Of a stretch of DNA of 64,000 bases, positions 38,770 to 47,043 are shown piece after piece. The stretch covers positions 372,001 through 436,000 of the forward strand of contig NZ_FOSB01000001.1 in NCBI RefSeq assembly GCF_900114165.1, in the 5' to 3' direction. A model generated the notes under the pieces. It saw nothing but the letters and a program-made list of their open reading frames with translations. It had not been told where the DNA came from and made no database searches. How positions within the stretch are numbered: the first letter of the stretch is position 1; each line of letters begins with the position of its first letter. A program made the translations under genes and the position numbers. The stretch is from Halobacillus dabanensis. Lineage in GTDB: Bacteria; Bacillota; Bacilli; Bacillales; Halobacillaceae.

Positions 38770-38940
38770 TTGGTCGATTTTATTCTTGTATTTATCATCG
38801 GAACCGTGGGTGTAGGACTAGCTGTCATTGGTTGCATACTAGCCTTCCTAAACAATGCGCGGAGACCTGATCACGAAGAGCGGATTAGGCAGTTGGAGGA
38901 AGAAATAGAAGGATGGAAGAGTGACCAGGATGACGTGTAA
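38770..38940 (+). CDS. Small single-span membrane protein
   Basis: This 56-residue protein has one long hydrophobic segment (VDFILVFIIGTVGVGLAVIGCILAF in two pieces, about residues 2-28) and an acidic helical tail (HEERIRQLEEEIEGW). The frame is open from 38698, but GGTAGGA lies at 38754-38760, so I favour the TTG at 38770; a GTG at 38761 directly abuts the site. No function can be given. It follows repeat copy 2 directly. Confidence 0.5.
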   Translation: MVDFILVFIIGTVGVGLAVIGCILAFLNNARRPDHEERIRQLEEEIEGWKSDQDDV

Positions 38941-39016
38941 AACATGCAATCGCAGGTGGACGTTCGGTCAAATCTTTTCAAAGATGCATCCAGCATATTA
39001 GTAAAAGGGTGAGACA

Positions 39017-39466
39017 ATGAACTTTCAATATAGCAATACAACTATTTGGAGAAAAAAAGCGATAGGGTCTTTGCTAAACACAGTTACAAGTTTAGTACCT
39101 CTGGGATTAGCTCTTTATTTGAATGGGCGTGTCGAGAAATTTATAGTTATTATGACCGGGGCTATTTTTCTATTAGGCCTCTGGCAGATGGTCCATTATA
39201 TGAGAATGCCCGAGCGTGACTATGTTCATTTGGAGGAAGGCATCATTGATATCCGTATTGGAATCGCCGACCCAAACACCCGTCTTTCAAATGAAGAAAT
39301 TAAACATATCCAGCAGATCGATGATGTTATTTCTCTTCAATCCGATAGAGGGGAGGAAGAAAACATTTACTTAGAAAACTTATCAAATGCAGATAAAGAG
39401 TCTTTATTGACCGAATTGGAATATCGGTACGGAAATCGCATGCATAGAAGTAATCAATCAGCATGA
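39017..39466 (+). CDS. Membrane protein with two helices and a cytosolic tail, unknown
   Basis: This 149-residue protein has two hydrophobic helices (about residues 18-37 and 41-60) and then a soluble part that begins RDYVHLEEGIIDIRIG and is acidic. The layout recalls small PH-like membrane proteins, but I do not recognise a family. AAAGGGTGAG precedes the ATG. It lies 76 bp after the small membrane protein and may share its transcript. Confidence 0.6.
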   Translation: MNFQYSNTTIWRKKAIGSLLNTVTSLVPLGLALYLNGRVEKFIVIMTGAIFLLGLWQMVHYMRMPERDYVHLEEGIIDIRIGIADPNTRLSNEEIKHIQQIDDVISLQSDRGEEENIYLENLSNADKESLLTELEYRYGNRMHRSNQSA

Positions 39467-39545
39467 TAGACATTCATTTACGTAGGCATTTGTAGACATC
39501 CTTGCTGCTTTATACGGTGGACCTTACTGGGAGAGGGAGAAAAAT

Positions 39546-40307
39546 ATGAACAAAACGACAGAACATAACAGTAAAGCGTGGGATAAAAAGGTAGAAGAAG
39601 GTGTACGTTACACGAAGACTGCCCCCCGCGAAACGATAGAAAAAGCAAAAAAAGGAGAATGGTCGATTGGAGTTACAGCTGACCGCCAAGTACCAAGAGA
39701 ATGGTTCCCAAAATCGATGAAAGGCGTGAGCGTGCTTTGTCTCGCATCGGGTGGCGGACAGCAAGGGCCTATTCTCGCTGCAACTGGCGCAGCCGTTACG
39801 GTTTTCGATTTGTCAGAGCGCCAATTACAACAGGACCAGCGGGTAGCGGATGAAGAAGGACTTGATCTCTAAATAGTAAAAGGGGACATGACAGATTTAT
39901 CTGCGTTTGATAATGAATCATTCGATATAATCGTCCATCCGGTTGCTAATGTGTTCATTGAAAACGTCCGTCCCGTTTGGAAAGAAGCGGCTCGTGTTTT
40001 AAAAGAATGAGGGACCCTCATTTCTGGTTTTATGAACCCGGTTTTGTACCTTTTTGATGATGAAAAAGAAGAACAGGGGGAACTGGAAGTGGCACATACG
40101 ATTCCTTATTCTGCACTTGAGGAAGAAGAAGTGGTGGAAGGGGAGGCGCTTGAGTTTGGCCATACATTAGAAGATCAGCTACAGGGTCAGACGGATGCGG
40201 GGTTTGTGATTGCCGGTTTTTACGAAGATGACTTTGGTGGCGGACGGACCATCGATCAATATATCAAAACAATGATAGCGACAAAAGCAGTTAAAACCAG
40301 GTTATAA
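39546..40307 (+). pseudogene. Class I SAM-dependent methyltransferase with two in-frame stops
   Basis: One continuous frame of about 253 codons encodes a methyltransferase: HNSKAWDKKVEEGVRYTK, the SAM motif VLCLASGGGQQGPILAA, VFDLSERQLQQD, then [20 protein letters not shown] and a C-terminal half with GFVIAGFYED. TAA at 39870-39872 and TGA at 40008-40010 interrupt it. Each is one base from a sensible codon (CAA in LDLQIVKGD, GGA in LKEGGTLISGF). No frameshift is seen. AGGGAG before the ATG is kept. It is recent decay, or two read errors, or much less likely readthrough. Confidence 0.85.
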
Positions 40308-40324
40308 AAAAGGACACTACAATG

Positions 40325-40358
40325 AAGGTCAACTCATCTGTGAGAGTTGGCCTTTTTT
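40325..40358 (+). terminator. Terminator after the methyltransferase pseudogene
   Basis: An 11-bp stem AAGGTCAACTC/GAGTTGGCCTT (one G-U) with T6. Confidence 0.85.
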
Positions 40359-40491
40359 ATGATTTTAGGCACATCCATGTTAATAAGCTGGAAAATCCAA
40401 AAAAAATAGTGAAAAATGGATTTGATATATTGAGGAGAAGAAGGGATTTCAGGCTTTTAAAAGAATATACAACAGAAGAAGGAGGGAGAGA

Positions 40492-40893
40492 ATGATGACA
40501 AAATTAATCCGTATCGGAACTATTTATGTACCAGTCCTGGATGTCGACTTTTCTGCTGCATGGTATGAGGAAAAGCTGGGGGCATCGGTCAATTATAAAG
40601 ATAAGGAGAAGGCGATTGTTGACCTTGCCAATGTGAGTGTCTTTTTAGTGAAAGCAAACAGGAATCAATCAGCCAATTTTAAAGACAATCAGGGGAACGA
40701 ATGTTTTTCAGCGACCTTTGAAGTAGATGGAGAAGAAGAATTGGTGGCCCTACATAAAGATTTACGAGAGAAAGAGGTTAAGACAGGTGCAATCGAGGAT
40801 CGCGGACACCCAGGAAGAAACTTTGTGTTTTTTGACCCGGATGGAAATATGTTTGATGTCTGGAGTGAGCTAAGTAGGAATTCTCAAAAATGA
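40492..40893 (+). CDS. VOC-family (glyoxalase/bleomycin resistance-like) protein
   Basis: This 133-residue two-module VOC protein has the pattern IGTIYVPVLDVDFSAAWYEEKLGA at the start and a second half ending in FFDPDGNMFDVWSEL with the usual Glu/Asp region. The substrate is unknown; members range from lyases to antibiotic-binding proteins. GGAGGGAG precedes two ATGs (40492 and 40495), and the second is equally likely. It is monocistronic. Confidence 0.82.
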   Translation: MMTKLIRIGTIYVPVLDVDFSAAWYEEKLGASVNYKDKEKAIVDLANVSVFLVKANRNQSANFKDNQGNECFSATFEVDGEEELVALHKDLREKEVKTGAIEDRGHPGRNFVFFDPDGNMFDVWSELSRNSQK

Positions 40894-41011
40894 TCAAGAG
40901 AAAAAATCCTGAGTCAGGGAGAGATAAGTTTTCACAATAGTAGTTATTCCGCGTTCTTCCCGTCGCAGTCTCCGCATGCGGTCCGTAAATTGATATGTTT
41001 TTTACCGAACA

Positions 41012-42121
41012 CTACTCCCGTGAAATCTTAAACTTCGCCTGTGCAGCGAATTCAATCTCCTCTAACGTTCGACAGTACACAGGTTCAATCTCTCCACTGA
41101 GTTCTTTCGTGTTTTTTTTCATCAAATCAAGTACTTGGACACTAGAAAACCAATCCCCAGGCTCCGCTACTGCATGCACCCAGTCTGCCCAAGCATCCGT
41201 AAGAAAAGGACTGTAAATCTTTGGTCCAGATTGTTGTCTCCGGCAAGGGCTGACAGGCATTTCATGGATCTGCCCTGGTGGAGTCTCACTCACTGTATTG
41301 AAAAGCTGCGGCCAGAAATCCTTTCGTGAGCCAGTATGCGGATGTGTAGAGCACCATTGCACGATTTGATTCAAGCGACTCCGGACACTATAAAGCAACT
41401 CATAGAGAGAACGTCCCAAATAAACCCGTTCTTCGACAGCGGAAAAATGGTGGACCGTGCCTCCGACAAGCTTTGTCTTTTGTTGAATAGGAGTTACATA
41501 GGGAAAAAGGATATGATTCATTGCGAGCACATCCTGTAACTTGAACATCATTTTGTCTGTAACCGTGGTCATATATTGATGGTTCCGAACCACCCGTTCC
41601 TCGATATAATGTTGTTCATTGACAATCAATGCTTTCGTCAATTCTTCGCTCCGCCCATTTTTCCAAAAGCGGTCCCAAAATGGGCGCATGAACTTTGATA
41701 CTCCCAGAGCATCCAGGAGATGAAAAAGAGGCCTTCCATGATGGAGGCTTGCTTCATAAAGGAGGAGCTGAGGGTAAGCATCCTGAAAAATCAACCAATT
41801 GCCGCGCTCTAGAAACACAAAGAAATCCCTCTTCTCTTTTCCAGTGAGAAGCTTTGGCAAATATTCGCCTTTCAGGTCAGTCATGTTCCATCCGGCGTTT
41901 CTTGAGACAAGATGAGCGAGGAGTGCCCAGTCGATTTCCTGGTGTTTGGAAAAATAATGAAAGTAGGCATTTGTCCGTGTAACATTATTTTGATTCGCTT
42001 GTTTTGTATCTTTCCGAATTTTTTCTACAAGCTCGTTTTCTTTTTCCGATAAAACGACAGGCTTCGTTTTCCAAGCCGCTTTCAATTCCTTCTTCAATGG
42101 ACGCCATTTGGATGAGAACAT
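41012..42121 (-). CDS. DUF2515 family protein (YppC-like)
   Basis: This 369-residue protein is largely helical and has no signal peptide or clear membrane span. It matches the YppC/DUF2515 pattern as I know it: NNVTRTNAYFHYFSKHQEIDW, LVSRNAGWNMTDL, EASLHHGRPLFHLLD and a C-terminal DWFSSVQVLDLM. The family occurs in spore-forming Bacillaceae and its function is unknown. AGGAGGTG precedes the ATG. It is transcribed convergent to the VOC gene. Confidence 0.8.
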   Translation of the reverse strand: MFSSKWRPLKKELKAAWKTKPVVLSEKENELVEKIRKDTKQANQNNVTRTNAYFHYFSKHQEIDWALLAHLVSRNAGWNMTDLKGEYLPKLLTGKEKRDFFVFLERGNWLIFQDAYPQLLLYEASLHHGRPLFHLLDALGVSKFMRPFWDRFWKNGRSEELTKALIVNEQHYIEERVVRNHQYMTTVTDKMMFKLQDVLAMNHILFPYVTPIQQKTKLVGGTVHHFSAVEERVYLGRSLYELLYSVRSRLNQIVQWCSTHPHTGSRKDFWPQLFNTVSETPPGQIHEMPVSPCRRQQSGPKIYSPFLTDAWADWVHAVAEPGDWFSSVQVLDLMKKNTKELSGEIEPVYCRTLEEIEFAAQAKFKISRE

Positions 42122-42261
42122 ACCGATACACCTCCTACTATGAATGTATTCTAGCCATTGGATAACATGATTATCTTAGTATTCGCCCCATCCTTTTTGC
42201 TATGTAAAAAAAGGAAGGAATTACAAGATAGATAGCGAATTTACAAAAGAGGAGGAACGAA

Positions 42262-42720
42262 ATGAAAATTCCTTTGACGAAAGAAGAGAGGGTCAAACTT
42301 AGGCAGCATAAAATAAAAATAGCAGCACTTGCGGATTTATCGACTGACCAATTGACTGCTGTATTAAAAACGACGGAACAGCGTGCCAAAACAGTAAGGG
42401 GGCTTGCTTCGTTCCAGAGTGTACCTTCCGTCGGTCTTCAGCTTGCCGAAAAAATGGTTGATCATCTAGGGTTCACTTCCCTTGATGAATTAAAAGGAGA
42501 AGATGCCGCCGAATTATTCGATCAACTGGAAGCCAGTATGGGAGTATGGACAGATGCTTGTGTGGAAGACCAAATCCGCTGTCTTGTCTATCATGCTGAG
42601 AACCCGGACAGCAAGAAGGTATGGCACGAATTCACGAGAGAACGGAAAGCGTATCGTAAACACCATGGATATCCTTCTACAAGACCCGGAACCCCATGGT
42701 ATGAAAAAGAGGAATGCTAA
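42262..42720 (+). CDS. Cdd1-type helix-hairpin-helix protein
   Basis: This 152-residue protein of the pathogenicity-locus Cdd1 family has a helix-hairpin-helix-like centre (LASFQSVPSVGLQLAEKM), then DACVEDQIRCLVYHAENP and an Arg/His/Tyr-rich end HHGYPSTRPGTPWYEKEE. It may bind DNA through the HhH, but no role is established. GAGGAGGA precedes the ATG. The acetyltransferase gene follows with no gap. Confidence 0.82.
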   Translation: MKIPLTKEERVKLRQHKIKIAALADLSTDQLTAVLKTTEQRAKTVRGLASFQSVPSVGLQLAEKMVDHLGFTSLDELKGEDAAELFDQLEASMGVWTDACVEDQIRCLVYHAENPDSKKVWHEFTRERKAYRKHHGYPSTRPGTPWYEKEEC

Positions 42721-43197
42721 ATGATTACGTTCCGGACGATTGATTTAAACAAAGACCGTACTTCTCTTATCAACTTTCGGAAAGATTCCTTTATTGTCAG
42801 TTTTGGCAATCTGGTGGGATTTCATGAAGGATCCTATTTAGCTTATGTTCTCGAAAAAATTGAGCAGTACCCAGACGGGTTCGTGATGGCGGAGTTGGAT
42901 GGAAAAGCAGTTGGCCAGCTTGAACTATCTGTCAAAGAGTATCAGGGGCGGAAGATAGGATATGTTCATTTGTTCTACTTAGTTCCAGCACAACGCGGTT
43001 CAGGAATCGGGAACGAACTTTTCACCTATGCGATGAATTTTTTCAAAAAACTTGGCTTGGATGAATACCACTTGCGTGTGGCGCCACAAAACCATAGAGC
43101 ACGTCGTTTTTATGAGAAGCATGGGATGAAAGAAATCGGTCCTGAACTTGATGGGAAAGTGATTCGAATGCAAGGGTTTATCACAACATCCATTTAG
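42721..43197 (+). CDS. GNAT family N-acetyltransferase
   Basis: This 158-residue GNAT-fold protein has the acetyl-CoA loop in FYLVPAQRGSGIGNELFTYAM and the strand-helix ending FYEKHGMKEIG. The substrate is unknown. Its ATG directly follows the Cdd1 stop, so it depends on coupled translation, and it sits 12 bp before the next gene. The three genes 42.3-43.8 kb form one unit. Confidence 0.87.
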   Translation: MITFRTIDLNKDRTSLINFRKDSFIVSFGNLVGFHEGSYLAYVLEKIEQYPDGFVMAELDGKAVGQLELSVKEYQGRKIGYVHLFYLVPAQRGSGIGNELFTYAMNFFKKLGLDEYHLRVAPQNHRARRFYEKHGMKEIGPELDGKVIRMQGFITTSI

Positions 43198-43209
43198 GAG
43201 GGAAATGAC

Positions 43210-43839
43210 ATGGAACAACGAGTCATTTGGGATCATATCGAATCGGCAGGAGCAGAGTACCTGACTTTGAAAAAATTTGCACGCCATATGGAAGTCCGGG
43301 GAACCGTATTGCTTGTAGATCAGGGAACACCGCACCAGCTGACATATGATTTGAAGGTAGGCCTTGATTGGAAAACCAAAAAAGTGAAAATATTTCGAGA
43401 CGGAGATACGGAGCCATTTGTCGTCCAGGTGGAGAATCAGGATAAGTGGTGGGTCAATGGCAGGTATGATGAGAACCTGGATGGAGCTACGAACGTAGAT
43501 TTGACGATAACGCCTTTTTCTAATTCCTTGCCAATTAATCGTGTCTCCTGGAATATCGGAGAACGTCGTACATTTAAGATGGTGTACATTGATGTATTGC
43601 GAAAAGAAGTAATGCCTTTATTACAGGTCTATACTTATTTAGGAGACACTAATGGCCATCGGATTTTTCAATACCGGTGTAGAGAATATGAAAATGCCCT
43701 CGTGATTGATAAGCAAGGATGGGTGGTCGAATATCCAGGGGTTTTCAATAGGGAATCTATCATTACTATAGGTAGCGAGGCATCCAGCGAACAATCCCAT
43801 TCATTCTTAACGAACGCACCAACCACCGAGTCGTTTTAA
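43210..43839 (+). CDS. Putative glycolipid-binding family protein (DUF1089-like)
   Basis: This 209-residue protein has a predicted beta-rich fold. Segments EYLTLKKFARHMEVRGTVL, YDLKVGLDWKTKKVKI, DLTITPFSNSLPINRV and YRCREYENALVIDKQGWVVEYPG match the glycolipid-binding (formerly DUF1089) family as I recall it. No signal peptide is seen. AGGAGGG precedes the ATG. The role is unknown. Confidence 0.78.
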   Translation: MEQRVIWDHIESAGAEYLTLKKFARHMEVRGTVLLVDQGTPHQLTYDLKVGLDWKTKKVKIFRDGDTEPFVVQVENQDKWWVNGRYDENLDGATNVDLTITPFSNSLPINRVSWNIGERRTFKMVYIDVLRKEVMPLLQVYTYLGDTNGHRIFQYRCREYENALVIDKQGWVVEYPGVFNRESIITIGSEASSEQSHSFLTNAPTTESF

Positions 43840-43879
43840 TAATACTGTCCCACTCAATAATATAGAAGGGTATAATTCT

Positions 43880-43908
43880 AAGAGCTGTTTGTCAGCTCTT
43901 TTTTACAT
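43880..43908 (+). terminator. Terminator of the Cdd1-GNAT-glycolipid-binding unit
   Basis: An 8-bp stem AAGAGCTG/CAGCTCTT, loop TTTGT, then T6. Confidence 0.85.
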
Positions 43909-44057
43909 AATGGAAATAATCGAATGATTGCAATAGGAGGATGTTGATGATCGAAGATGGATTGTCCAAGTTTGAGAGGGGATAACGATACTGAAAATAC
44001 AGATGATCTGGGAAAAAGGGTGCTTTTTCTGAACGGCTATGATAACCTTAAAATAAA

Positions 44058-44085
44058 TGTAAACCTAATTATTTTAAAGTTAACA
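44058..44085. promoter_or_regulatory. Candidate BirA (biotin) operator before bioB
   Basis: TGTAAACC (44058-44065) and AGTTAACA (44078-44085) are inverted half-sites like the BirA box halves TTGTTAACC/GGTTAACAA. The spacer of 12 bp is a little shorter than usual. It lies 25 bp before the bioB ATG. Confidence 0.55.
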
Positions 44086-44110
44086 AAAGTCGTCAGAAAG
44101 GGGAATCTGT

Positions 44111-45100
44111 ATGTGGCTTGAACTAGCAACAAAAGTATTAAGGGGAGAAGAAATCAACGATCAGGAGGCTATTAGAGTTTTAAACTGTCCGGAAGATGAG
44201 CTGTTAGACCTTTTACATAGTGCTTATCAAGTAAGAAAGAAATATTACGGGAATAAAGTGAAATTGAATATGATCATCAATACTAAATCAGGTTTTTGCC
44301 CGGAAAATTGTGGATATTGTGCACAGTCAAGAGATTCAAGTGCTCCCATACAAAAATATCGGATGATGGATAAGGAGACAATTGTCGAGGGTGCAGAAAA
44401 AGCATATCGAATGGGTTCTGGAACATATTGTATCGTGGCCAGTGGCCGTGGTCCATCCAATCGTGAGCTTGATATCGTCACATCTGCAGTCCGCGAAATC
44501 AAACAAGACTATGATATGCGCATATGTGCTTGCCTTGGGTTGTTGAGAGAAGAGCAAGCGGTACAATTGAAAGAGGCAGGTGTCGATCGTTATAACCATA
44601 ATATCAATACCTCTTTGCGTCATCATGATCAGATCACCACAAGTCATACCTATCATGACCGCGTAGGAACAGTGAATAATGCTAAGGAAGCGGGCCTTTC
44701 CCCTTGTTCTGGTGTTATTGTAGGGATGAGAGAAACACAACAGGATGTTATCCAAATGGCACGAGCTTTGAAGGCGATGGATGCTGACTCGATCCCTGTA
44801 AACTTTTTGCATGCCATTGACGGAACGGCATTGGAAGGAACGGATGAATTGTCCCCTTCCTACTGTTTAAAAGTACTATGCTTGTTCCGTTTGATCAACC
44901 CAACAAAAGAAATCCGAGTATCAGGTGGGCGAGAAGTGAATTTGCGAAGTCTGCAACCATTAAGTCTTTACCCGGCGAATTCCATATTTGTAGGGGATTA
45001 CTTAACAACGGATGGTCAGGAAAGTACGGAAGACCATCAGATGATCAAAGATTTAGGATTTGAAATTGATGTCGTCAACGAAGATAAGATTACGATGTGA
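44111..45100 (+). CDS. bioB: Biotin synthase
   Basis: This 329-residue radical SAM enzyme inserts sulfur into dethiobiotin. The 4Fe-4S motif is in GFCPENCGYCAQSRDS (CxxxCxxC), and the second-cluster region includes YNHNINT and the C-terminal ISGGREV-like VSGGREVNLR. It is full length, with AGAAAGGGG before the ATG. It stands alone: no bioA, bioD, bioF or bioW is near. Biotin is needed by the carboxylase that pairs with the 17.4-kb carboxyltransferase. Confidence 0.94.
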   Translation: MWLELATKVLRGEEINDQEAIRVLNCPEDELLDLLHSAYQVRKKYYGNKVKLNMIINTKSGFCPENCGYCAQSRDSSAPIQKYRMMDKETIVEGAEKAYRMGSGTYCIVASGRGPSNRELDIVTSAVREIKQDYDMRICACLGLLREEQAVQLKEAGVDRYNHNINTSLRHHDQITTSHTYHDRVGTVNNAKEAGLSPCSGVIVGMRETQQDVIQMARALKAMDADSIPVNFLHAIDGTALEGTDELSPSYCLKVLCLFRLINPTKEIRVSGGREVNLRSLQPLSLYPANSIFVGDYLTTDGQESTEDHQMIKDLGFEIDVVNEDKITM

Positions 45101-45126
45101 AAAAGTCGCCTGCAGGTGGCTTTTTT
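45101..45126 (+). terminator. Terminator of bioB
   Basis: An 8-bp stem AAGTCGCC/GGTGGCTT with a TGCA loop and T6, right after the stop. Confidence 0.75.
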
Positions 45127-45202
45127 AGTCTATCCCAATGCTTCCATATCTGAATAACTTCCCTTTGGTCCAACTGTTATTATCAGGTTGACCTTCTATC
45201 TG

Positions 45203-45249
45203 TTGATATAGTACAGAACAACGATTACAATTATATGTAAGCGCTTTTA
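45203..45249 (+). promoter_or_regulatory. Promoter and cre (CcpA) site of the acyl-CoA ligase gene
   Basis: TTGATA (45203-45208), a 17-bp spacer and TACAAT (45226-45231) place the start near 45238. TGTAAGCGCTTTTA (45236-45249) fits the cre consensus TGWAANCGNTNWCA with one change and overlaps the start, so strong glucose repression by CcpA is expected. Confidence 0.7.
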
Positions 45250-45273
45250 AATCATGGAGGGGGAGGGTAACGG

Positions 45274-46848
45274 ATGCATGTACCATTGGTTTTGACGGAG
45301 TTTTTGGACAGGGCAGTCGATCTTTACGGGGAAAAGCTGGCGATTATTGATGATGATCGGACATTGACTTACCGACAACTCAATGCCCGTGTTAATCAGC
45401 TGTCACGAGGGCTGCAGTCCTTAGGGGTGAAAAAAGGTGACAAAGTGGCTTATTTAGCCCCGAACTCCACAGAAATGCTCGAAGGATTCTATGGTGTTTT
45501 TCAACTTGGAGCCATCATGACTCCATTGAACACAAGGTTGAAACCGGCAGATTACCGTTTCATATTAGAACATAGTGAGAGTAAAGTGCTTCTTGTTGAT
45601 CATACGCTGTATCCATTAGTAGAAGAGGTTATTGAGGACCTTCCAAGCGTTGAGCATGTCATCATACATGGGGATGAGTCTCTGTCAGGTTACGAAACAT
45701 GGTTATCGGGTTTTGCAAGTGAAAAATTTGACCGTGAAGTTATGGAAGAAACGGATATTGCCTCCTTGCTCTACACGAGTGGTACGACTGGTAATCCAAA
45801 GGGAGTATTGCTAAGTCATCGTTCCAATTATTTGCACGCACTGTCCTCCATGCATCACCTGCGCGTGACAGATCAAGATACCCTTCTGCATGTGTTGCCG
45901 ATGTTCCATGTCAATGGATGGGGCTCACCTTTTTATTATACGGCGAACGGGGCAACACAAGTGATGCTCCGAAAAACAGATCCTGCGCTTATTTTAGAAA
46001 AAGTGGAGAAGTACAAAGTATCCGTGCTACATATGGCCCCGACTGTATTGAATATGGTCATACAAACATTTGAAGAGAAGCGCCCGGAAATCAAACAGGA
46101 TGTCAGGGTTGTCATTGCTGGATCTGCCCCGCCTCCAGCCTTTGTCCGCCGAGTAGAGGAAGACTTGAAGTGGAAATTCGTCCAAGTGTATGGCATGACT
46201 GAAATTTCACCTCTAATAACCACTTCCGAACTGCGGTCTATGGACATCGACCGCCCGGCAGAGGAACAGTACCGTCTAAAAGCGAAGGCCGGGTATAGCA
46301 TGATAGGAAGTCAGGTTAAGGTTTTCGACGAAGTTGGGGAAGAAGTAGCGCATGATGGAAAGACTATTGGTGAAATCGCCACGCGCTCTAATAATGTCAT
46401 GGAAGGTTATTATAAGAATGAAGAAGCGACGAATGAAACGATTCGGGACGGCTGGCTTTATACAGGAGATATGGCAGTCGTCGATTCCGGTGGTAATATA
46501 GAAATCGTCGATCGAAAAAAAGATGTCATTATAAGTGGTGGAGAGAATATTTCTTCGATTGAAGTAGAGGCAACTTTGTATGAGCATCCCTCCATATTAG
46601 AAGCGGCTGTTGTTGCTATTCCGGATGAAAAGTGGGGAGAAGTACCCCATGCCGTAGTTGTTTTACGTGAAGAAGAAACACTGTCGGAGGAAGAAGTGAT
46701 CCTATTTTGCAGAGAAAAACTAGCCCATTTCAAAGCACCAAAAAGTGTTGCTTTCATCGCAGAATTACCAAAGACTGCTTCGGGGAAAATCCAAAAGGTG
46801 GTCATTCGTAAGAAGTATTGGAAGGACCATAATCGATTGGTTAATTGA
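45274..46848 (+). CDS. AMP-forming acyl-CoA ligase (fatty/medium-chain type)
   Basis: This 524-residue adenylate-forming enzyme activates a carboxylic acid to acyl-CoA. The P-loop is LLYTSGTTGNPKGV; A4-A5 MFHVNGWG and VYGMTE; A7 DGWLYTGDMAV; A8 DRKKDVIISGGENISS; and the A10 catalytic lysine PKTASGKIQK. The substrate is not decided by sequence; short- to long-chain fatty acids are likely. It stands alone, with a cre site at its start point, which fits use when sugars run out. GGAGGGGGAGG precedes the ATG. Confidence 0.88.
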   Translation: MHVPLVLTEFLDRAVDLYGEKLAIIDDDRTLTYRQLNARVNQLSRGLQSLGVKKGDKVAYLAPNSTEMLEGFYGVFQLGAIMTPLNTRLKPADYRFILEHSESKVLLVDHTLYPLVEEVIEDLPSVEHVIIHGDESLSGYETWLSGFASEKFDREVMEETDIASLLYTSGTTGNPKGVLLSHRSNYLHALSSMHHLRVTDQDTLLHVLPMFHVNGWGSPFYYTANGATQVMLRKTDPALILEKVEKYKVSVLHMAPTVLNMVIQTFEEKRPEIKQDVRVVIAGSAPPPAFVRRVEEDLKWKFVQVYGMTEISPLITTSELRSMDIDRPAEEQYRLKAKAGYSMIGSQVKVFDEVGEEVAHDGKTIGEIATRSNNVMEGYYKNEEATNETIRDGWLYTGDMAVVDSGGNIEIVDRKKDVIISGGENISSIEVEATLYEHPSILEAAVVAIPDEKWGEVPHAVVVLREEETLSEEEVILFCREKLAHFKAPKSVAFIAELPKTASGKIQKVVIRKKYWKDHNRLVN

Positions 46849-46855
46849 CAAAGTG

Positions 46856-46882
46856 ACTCGTCCGGAGAGGGCGGGTTTTTTT
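46856..46882 (+). terminator. Terminator of the acyl-CoA ligase gene
   Basis: An 8-bp stem ACTCGTCC/GGGCGGGT with two G-U pairs and T7. Confidence 0.75.
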
Positions 46883-47043
46883 GTAGTCTTTTAGTGATAA
46901 ATGCCATTCACCCATGGATGGAGAATGGCAAAGTCCCTGGTACTTGTTCAAGCCTTTGTTATGGGTTATTTTACCGTAACCAAAGCAGCATAAGAGTTTC
47001 ACTATACCTGCAAACTAAGGTAAAAAGCGAAAGGGTGCTTCTG

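Noticed and set aside
43947-43985. 12-codon frame with AGGAGG before bioB
   Set aside because: It is too short to support as a gene, has no leader-peptide features for biotin, and lies between a terminator and the BirA-like box. It may be a relic.
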